From Devosia sp. A8/3-2 (GTDB taxonomy: Bacteria > Pseudomonadota > Alphaproteobacteria > Rhizobiales > Devosiaceae), in NCBI GenBank assembly GCA_025452255.1, contig CP104974.1, positions 3,512,156 to 3,576,155 on the forward strand: 64,000 bases of DNA, given 5' to 3'. The notes beneath the pieces were generated by a model. That model had not been told where the DNA came from and did not search any database. It saw only the letters and a program-made list of their open reading frames with translations. This document shows positions 59,313-64,000 of this stretch, in pieces. Every line of letters starts with the position of its first letter. The first letter of the stretch is position 1. The position numbers were made by a program, and so were the translations under genes.

Positions 59313-60572
59313 GTGCAGACACAGCTGACCGACCACCCCTATCGCACTGCCATCATGGATGAGGTGCATGCGCGCCCCGTCGAGATTATCGAAGCGGAAT
59401 GCCGGATCTGCCGGTTGGTCTTTGTCATGCCCTCCGAAGCCGGCGCCATGATGCGCGTGTTTCACCGCTTCGAGCAATTCTGCCGCGATGCCGGCGTCGC
59501 CGTGCCCGGCCCCTCGAGCCGCCAGCATGGCTTTGATCGCGACAACCGGCATATCACCCGGGAATTCCACACCGAATTCGTCACCATCACTCGGCGCAGC
59601 GCCCTCAAGGACAAGCAGAATTATCCCGATGGCATTGGCCTTGCCGCCATCGAAGATGGCCTGTTGATCGGGGCCACCCGCATTGACGTCATTGCCGACA
59701 AGACCGTGCCCGAAGCGCTGCTGCCCGCCTTCTCGCTGCCAAGCCTGTGCGTCGCCGACGTTGAAAATGGCAAGGCGCAGGTGGCGACCGATTTCGTGCC
59801 CGACGCCGACAAGTTCACCCGCTTCGAGTTTGCCGCCGGGGGCCTGTCGGTCCTGCGTCGCTCGATCATCATTCGGCGCCTGCTGGAAGTGGAAACCTAC
59901 CGCACCATGGCGCTCCTCGCTCTGCCGCTAGCCCGCGAAGTCTCCCCCAGCCTGTGTGCCACCGAGATCGAGCTGACCGCGCTTATGGAAAGCCTGTCGG
60001 AAGCCACCACATCGCAAACCGTCCAGACCGCGCTCACCGCACTCGACGCCCTTTCGGTCCGCTCCGGCCAGCTCTCCGAGCGGCTGGGCTATCGCTTTGC
60101 CGCCTGCCACGCCTATGGCGATATCCTGCGCACGCGCCTTGCCGGCCTGCGCGAAAGCTCGACTGCCTTTGGGTCCAGCCTCACCCACTATATCGGCAAC
60201 CGGGTCGATCCGGGCCTTGCCACCTGTGCAGCCATGGAAAAGCGGCTTTCCGTCCTTTCCAGCAAGATCGAGCGCGCCATCAGCCTGCTCAATGTCCGCA
60301 TCAGCGTGGATATGCAGCAGCAGAACAATGCCGTGCTCGACAACATCGCCCAAACCGCCCGCAGCCAGTTCTACCTGCAGCGCACGGTTGAAGGCCTCTC
60401 CACCATCGCCATCAGCTATTACCTGCTCGGCATTTTGAGCTACATGCTGGCCGGCCCCTTGGAAGAGTTCCACTTCAACAAAGTCATGACCCTCTCCATC
60501 GCCGCCCCCTTCGTGGTCCTCGCCGTCTGGCTCATGGCCCGCAGCGTACGGAAAGCCCACACTGTTAAGTGA
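59313..60572 (+). CDS. DUF3422 membrane protein
   Basis: An intact 419-residue protein from a GTG start, MQTQLTDHPYRTAIMDEVHA followed by RPVEIIEAECRICRLVFVMP, the DUF3422 N-terminal pattern. The middle is helical (SERLGYRFAACHAYGDILRT, RISVDMQQQNNAVLDNIAQT). Two C-terminal membrane segments (ISYYLLGILSYMLAGPLEEF, LSIAAPFVVLAVWLMARSV) are present. Function unknown. Divergent from the lyase gene, with 146 bases between. Confidence 0.88.
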   Translation: MQTQLTDHPYRTAIMDEVHARPVEIIEAECRICRLVFVMPSEAGAMMRVFHRFEQFCRDAGVAVPGPSSRQHGFDRDNRHITREFHTEFVTITRRSALKDKQNYPDGIGLAAIEDGLLIGATRIDVIADKTVPEALLPAFSLPSLCVADVENGKAQVATDFVPDADKFTRFEFAAGGLSVLRRSIIIRRLLEVETYRTMALLALPLAREVSPSLCATEIELTALMESLSEATTSQTVQTALTALDALSVRSGQLSERLGYRFAACHAYGDILRTRLAGLRESSTAFGSSLTHYIGNRVDPGLATCAAMEKRLSVLSSKIERAISLLNVRISVDMQQQNNAVLDNIAQTARSQFYLQRTVEGLSTIAISYYLLGILSYMLAGPLEEFHFNKVMTLSIAAPFVVLAVWLMARSVRKAHTVK

Positions 60573-60636
60573 TCAGTTAAGCGTTGTGACACGGCAACGC
60601 CAATACTAAAGTGATCACTTAACCGGAGTGATCACC
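60565..60636. promoter_or_regulatory. Operator-like cluster of GTGATCAC palindromes
   Basis: TTAAGTGATCA at 60566-60576 and TGATCACTTAA at 60612-60622 form 11-bp inverted arms. GTGATCAC, itself a palindrome, occurs at 60611-60618 and again at 60629-60636, ending at the start codon of a 30-residue ORF. Repeated identical palindromes immediately before a start codon suggest a repressor site. The responsible protein is unknown. Confidence 0.55.
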
Positions 60637-60729
60637 ATGGCCCGTTACCTGATGCAACTGCTGGAAGCCCGCAAACGCCTCTGGGCTGAAAGGCTGGAGC
60701 GCCCGGCGGCCTATCTGGGGAAGAACTAG
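60637..60729 (+). CDS. 30-residue ORF under palindromic operators
   Basis: ATG at 60637, eight bases after CCGGAG. The peptide begins MARYLMQLLEARKRLWAERL and is an amphipathic basic helix (nine Arg/Lys in 30 residues), ending YLGKN. It is too short for routine gene finders. The combination of a good ribosome-binding site, operator-like repeats and helical composition supports a real small protein; no family is recognised. Confidence 0.45.
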   Translation: MARYLMQLLEARKRLWAERLERPAAYLGKN

Positions 60730-60762
60730 GCTGCCTCGACCACGACACGCCGTACGCACCAC

Positions 60763-60845
60763 AGCGTCATTCCCGCGAAAGCGGGAACCTCCGTTTGCTA
60801 CCCTGCCCCGGAAACAGAGGTCCCCGCTTTCGCGGGGATGACACC
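60763..60845. repeat. Palindromic dispersed repeat (ATTCCCGCGAAAGCGG type)
   Basis: Third full copy: GCGTCATTCCCGCGAAAGCG, spacer of about 30 bases, then GTCCCCGCTTTCGCGGGGAT and GACACC. It separates the small ORF from the convergent rhamnose genes and may act as a terminator hairpin. Confidence 0.8.
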
Positions 60846-60877
60846 GTGTTTGGGAAGGGAATGAGTAGAAGGAGCCC

Positions 60878-61210
60878 CTACTTCATCCAAAACATCGGCA
60901 CGAGATCCACCGACAACGGCTCATTCTTCTCATTGGTCGCCATCACATCGGCCATGTGAGCCCACCACCGCTTCATCACGTCAGTGCCCGGCAGATCACC
61001 CATCGTATGGTCCACCCGCCGCCACAGCACGCCGAACAGGATATTGGTCTCTTCGTCCAGATGGATCGAATAGTCCTTCACCCCGGCCTCATGCAGCAGC
61101 TCGACCAGTTCGGGGAAAATCTCGTCATGGCGCTTCTTATATTCCTCCGCCATGCCGGGGTTCAGCTTCATCTTGAATGCATGCTTTTCGTAGCCACCAT
61201 CCATGATCAT
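60878..61210 (-). CDS. rhaM: L-rhamnose mutarotase
   Basis: The product from the ATG at 61210 reads [20 protein letters not shown] and is about 110 residues. Family marks are [39 protein letters not shown] and [20 protein letters not shown]. RhaM (RhaU in rhizobia) interconverts rhamnose anomers. The start overlaps the RhaQ stop as ATGA; an internal ATG six bases on is also possible. It is the last gene of the rhamnose uptake set in this window. Confidence 0.92.
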   Translation of the reverse strand: MIMDGGYEKHAFKMKLNPGMAEEYKKRHDEIFPELVELLHEAGVKDYSIHLDEETNILFGVLWRRVDHTMGDLPGTDVMKRWWAHMADVMATNEKNEPLSVDLVPMFWMK

Positions 61211-62202
61211 GCCCGCTGCCTCCACATTCTGAACAGGATGGGCAGCGCGATCACCGTGATCAGCAGCCCGCCGATAAAGATCGACATGACGATCCCGGGC
61301 ACATTGAGCAGCCCGAGCCCGAAGGTCACCAGCCCCATGATCAGCGCCGCCAGCACGACACCGACAATCGAGCCCGCCCCGCCCAGGATCGACACTCCGC
61401 CCAGCACCACCATGGTGATGGCCTCAAGCTCGAAGCCCTCCGCAATGGACGGCCGGGTCGAGCCGAGCCGCGCTGTCAGCAGCACCGAAGCGATACCGCT
61501 CATCAGCCCCGTCAGGCAAAACAGGATGAACTTGATGCGATCAACCCGCACGCCCGAAAATTGCGCCACGATATCATTATTGCCGATGGCGAACACCCGA
61601 CGCCCGAAATTGGTGCGGTGCAGCAGCACGAAATAGATCACCGCAAAGGCCAGGAACAGCACCAGCTCGAACGAGATCACCCACCACACATAGCCCTGCC
61701 CGAACCAGCCAAAGCTGGCCGGATAATTGCCAAAGCTCTTGTCGCCCGAGATGATGTAGGAAATGCCGCGGAACAGGCTCATCGTGCCGATCGTGACCAC
61801 GATGGAGGGCAGTTTCAGCCCCGTCACCAGAAAGCCGTTAAACGCCCCGCACAGCAGCCCCATGCCCACGCCGACCGCCACCAGCACCGGCGTATCGGCG
61901 CCATATTGCAGCGCGAGCCCCATCATAGTGGAGGCCAGCGCGATGATCGTGGCCACCGACAGATCGATCTCCCCCGAGATGATCAACAGCGCCATAGCCA
62001 GCGCAATCAGCGCCTTCTCGGTGAAGTTGAAGGTGAGATCGCTCAGACTCCACTCATTGAGAAAGTAGGGCGAGGCGTTCGAATTGAAGATGAAGATCGC
62101 CAAAGCCACGAGAACCAGCAGGCTCTCCCAGCTCAACAGTGTCGACTTCAGCGGATTATCGAGCCGATTGGGCAGTTGACGCCCGGTTGTTACGTCAGAC
62201 AT
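61207..62202 (-). CDS. rhaQ: Rhamnose-type ABC sugar transporter permease
   Basis: An intact 331-residue protein starting [20 protein letters not shown], with the RbsC/BPD_transp_2 pattern [40 protein letters not shown] and [20 protein letters not shown]. Its position between rhaP and rhaM identifies it as RhaQ of the rhizobial rhamnose system. Overlaps both neighbours. Confidence 0.9.
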   Translation of the reverse strand: MSDVTTGRQLPNRLDNPLKSTLLSWESLLVLVALAIFIFNSNASPYFLNEWSLSDLTFNFTEKALIALAMALLIISGEIDLSVATIIALASTMMGLALQYGADTPVLVAVGVGMGLLCGAFNGFLVTGLKLPSIVVTIGTMSLFRGISYIISGDKSFGNYPASFGWFGQGYVWWVISFELVLFLAFAVIYFVLLHRTNFGRRVFAIGNNDIVAQFSGVRVDRIKFILFCLTGLMSGIASVLLTARLGSTRPSIAEGFELEAITMVVLGGVSILGGAGSIVGVVLAALIMGLVTFGLGLLNVPGIVMSIFIGGLLITVIALPILFRMWRQRA

Positions 62203-63173
62203 GGGCGACCTCCGCCGTTTTCAAAATCACCCGGCCCTTGCGCCGTTCGCCCTGCGCATTGAGGATCACCGCCAGTAGGATCGCCGTGCCGGAAATCGCC
62301 ATCTGCCAGAACGGGGAAATATTGATCACCGGCAGCGCGTTGTTGATCACGCCCGAGAACAGTGCCCCCAGCAGCGCCCCGGCCACCGTGCCGATACCGC
62401 CGGCAATCGAAATGCCGCCGATCACGCAGGCCGCCACAATGGTCAGTTCATACCCGCTCGCCACTTCCACCGAAGCGATCACGTAGCGCGAAATCCAGAG
62501 ATAACCGCACAGCCCCGACACAGCCCCCGCCAGCACGAAAGCCATGAATTTGGTCAGCCCGACATTGATGCCGGTATAGACCGAGGCCGTCGGATTGACG
62601 CCGATGGCATAGAGCGCCCGGCCAAGCGGGGTGCGGGTCATCAGCAGGAAAAACAGGATCGCGACCACAATGGCGACCCAGCTCAACACCGGCAGCCCCA
62701 GCACCACCGCGCTGTAGTTGAATGAAATCGGGACTCATCTGCGCCGCATTGACCCAGTGCCGCCCGAAATGACAAACACCAGCCCGCGGAAAATGGTCAG
62801 CGTGCCCAGCGTCACCACGATGGGCGGAATATTGAGCTTCCACACCAGCACGCCATTGAACGCGCCCAGCAATCCCCCGATCACCACGCACAGCGCCATG
62901 ATCAGCGGAATGGGAATGGCTGGATAGGCCGCGTTCAGCATGGCCGCGATCATGCCGGTCAGCGCCAGATTGGCCGCCATGGAGAGATCAATCGAGCGGG
63001 TCAGGATCACCGCCATCTGGCCGAGGGCCAGCATCATCAGGATGGATGTGTCGTTGAAAATTGTCAGCAGGTTCCCCGGCTGGGAGAAGCGGAAAGCGCA
63101 GCGTCACCAGAATAATGACGGCGACAATGGCCGAGCCCAGCCAGATTTCACGATGTTTGGCGAGCGACTTCAT
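62195..63173 (-). CDS. rhaP: Rhamnose-type ABC sugar transporter permease
   Basis: About 325 residues starting MKSLAKHREIWLGSAIVAVI. Corrections near 63080 and 62740 join this to MMLALGQMAVILTRSIDLSM, PPIVVTLGTLTIFRGLVFVI and the C-terminal part VTRTPLGRALYAIGVNPTAS to [10 protein letters not shown]. RbsC-family permease. It overlaps rhaT upstream by four bases and rhaQ downstream by eight. Confidence 0.87.
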
Positions 63174-64000
63174 GCTACGGCTTCCTCGGCGATACCGGCG
63201 GCCGGGCGCACCAGCGTTTCGGGGGCCAGCCCCTTATTATCCAATGTGTCCACGATCCGTCCTTCACGCATCACCACGATCCGGTCGCTCATGCCCATGA
63301 CTTCCGGCAGTTCCGACGACACCATGATCACGCTCAGCCCCTGCGCCACGAGCTCAGCCATAAAACCATGCACCGCGGCCTTGGAGCCGATATCGATGCC
63401 CTTGGTGGGCTCATCCAGAATGATCACCTTGGGCAGCGTCGCCAGCCATTTGGCGATCACCACTTTCTGCTGATTGCCGCCCGACAGGGTGGACACATTC
63501 TGGCTCAGCGAGGACGCCCGCAGGTCCAGCCGCTCGGTATAGGTCCGCGCCAGCTTGAATTCCTCGGCCATGCGCAAAAGCCCGATTTCGAGGTCTTTTG
63601 CAGCGAGGGCAGCGACACATTCATGAAAATCGGTTCGCCCGTAATCACGCCCTGCTTGCCGCGTTCCTCGGGCACATAAACAATGCCCGCCTCGACCGCA
63701 TCGGCGGGAGACTTGGGGTTGATCACCGCCCCATCCAGCACCAGCGCGCCATGCGAAGGCCGCGTCATGCCGAACACGCCCTGCATCACTTCGCTGCGAC
63801 CTGCGCCCACCAGCCCATAAAAGCCCAGATTTCGCCCTTGCGCACGGCAAAGGAAATATCGGCAAATTCTGGTGGGGTGGCTCAGCCCCTTGGCTTCGAG
63901 CACGACAGGGCCAATCTCGGCCTTGCGTTCGGGGAAAATATGATCGACCGAGCGGCCGACCATCAGCTTGACGATGTCGCTCTGCTTGGTGTCCTTGATC
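63170..64000 (-). CDS. rhaT: Rhamnose-type ABC sugar transporter ATPase, C-terminal part
   Basis: The 5' end lies right of the window. What is seen is the end of the first nucleotide-binding domain (DIVKLMVGRSVDHIFPERKA) and the second one, with degenerate Walker A GLVGAGRSEVMQGVF, signature STLSGGNQQKVVIAKWLATL and Walker B VIILDEPTKGIDIGSKAAVH. This two-domain layout is the sugar (RbsA) type. Single-base breaks lie near 63865 and 63600. It ends PAAGIAEEAVA. Confidence 0.88.
   Translation of the reverse strand, partial: DQGHQAERHRQADGRPLGRSYFPRTQGRDWPCRARSQGAEPPHQNLPIFPLPCARAKSGLLWAGGRRSQRSDAGRVRHDAAFAWRAGAGWGGDQPQVSRRCGRGGHCLCARGTRQAGRDYGRTDFHECVAALAAKDLEIGLLRMAEEFKLARTYTERLDLRASSLSQNVSTLSGGNQQKVVIAKWLATLPKVIILDEPTKGIDIGSKAAVHGFMAELVAQGLSVIMVSSELPEVMGMSDRIVVMREGRIVDTLDNKGLAPETLVRPAAGIAEEAVA

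Overview
The window is high-GC DNA from an alphaproteobacterium, most likely a Devosia-like member of the Hyphomicrobiales (inference). Supporting marks are a Rhodobacter-type gene transfer agent (GTA) cluster, a MucR/Ros regulator, a DnaA-domain/DUF6456 gene pair, a DUF5330-like gene before sufE, a Tat-exported TIGR03808-type protein, a seven-gene mrp antiporter operon, and several families of dispersed palindromic intergenic repeats.

Layout. 1-8027 (minus): GTA head and tail genes from gp10 back to the small terminase gp1, with a Phd/VapC-type toxin-antitoxin pair inserted antisense between the large terminase and portal genes. 8.5-23.7 kb: housekeeping and envelope genes (DUF2147, Hsp70-like, degenerate GGDEF, penicillin-binding protein, DUF1214/DUF1254 pair, ChrA, lipoprotein, DUF2336, peptidoglycan-binding protein, histidine kinase, sufE). 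23.7-24.6 kb: a DnaA-domain/DUF6456 pair that looks like the split form of the GTA activator GafA (GafY/GafZ). 24.8-30.0 kb: a tight operon of an Opp-type ABC transporter with NagZ and a GNAT protein. 30.8-37.2 kb: mucR and mrpABCDEFG. 37.4-47.4 kb: oligopeptidase B, superoxide dismutase, response regulator, SLOG-like protein, HerA-type ATPase, TIGR03808 protein, asparaginase, SH3 protein, SDR protein. 47.7-59.2 kb (minus): a ten-gene catabolic operon. 59.3-64.0 kb: DUF3422 protein, a 30-residue ORF beneath operator-like palindromes, and the rhamnose genes rhaM, rhaQ, rhaP, rhaT (cut by the window end).

Two systems stand out. (1) The 47.7-59.2 kb operon joins a histidase-like lyase lacking the Ala-Ser-Gly triad needed for the MIO cofactor, a urocanase-like protein with the catalytic Cys replaced by Ala, a DUF917 protein, a hydantoinase-like protein, a carbamoyl-amino-acid hydrolase and an osmF/yehYXW-type betaine importer. 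The set matches, step by step, import of ergothioneine and its breakdown to glutamate through thiourocanate, a thiohydantoin and a hydantoin. (2) A 22-bp element is shared, with 20 of 22 positions identical, by the upstream regions of GTA gp1 (8113-8134) and of the DnaA-domain gene (24688-24709). It is made of tandem 9-mers resembling DnaA boxes and is a candidate GafY binding site linking the activator to its GTA and to itself.

About half the genes carry single-base frame disruptions, roughly 65-70 by my reading, often in short G/C runs and often in conserved housekeeping genes. I read these as sequencing/assembly indels, give gene limits across them, and mention them in each entry. Coordinates at such joins are accurate to about 10-30 bases.
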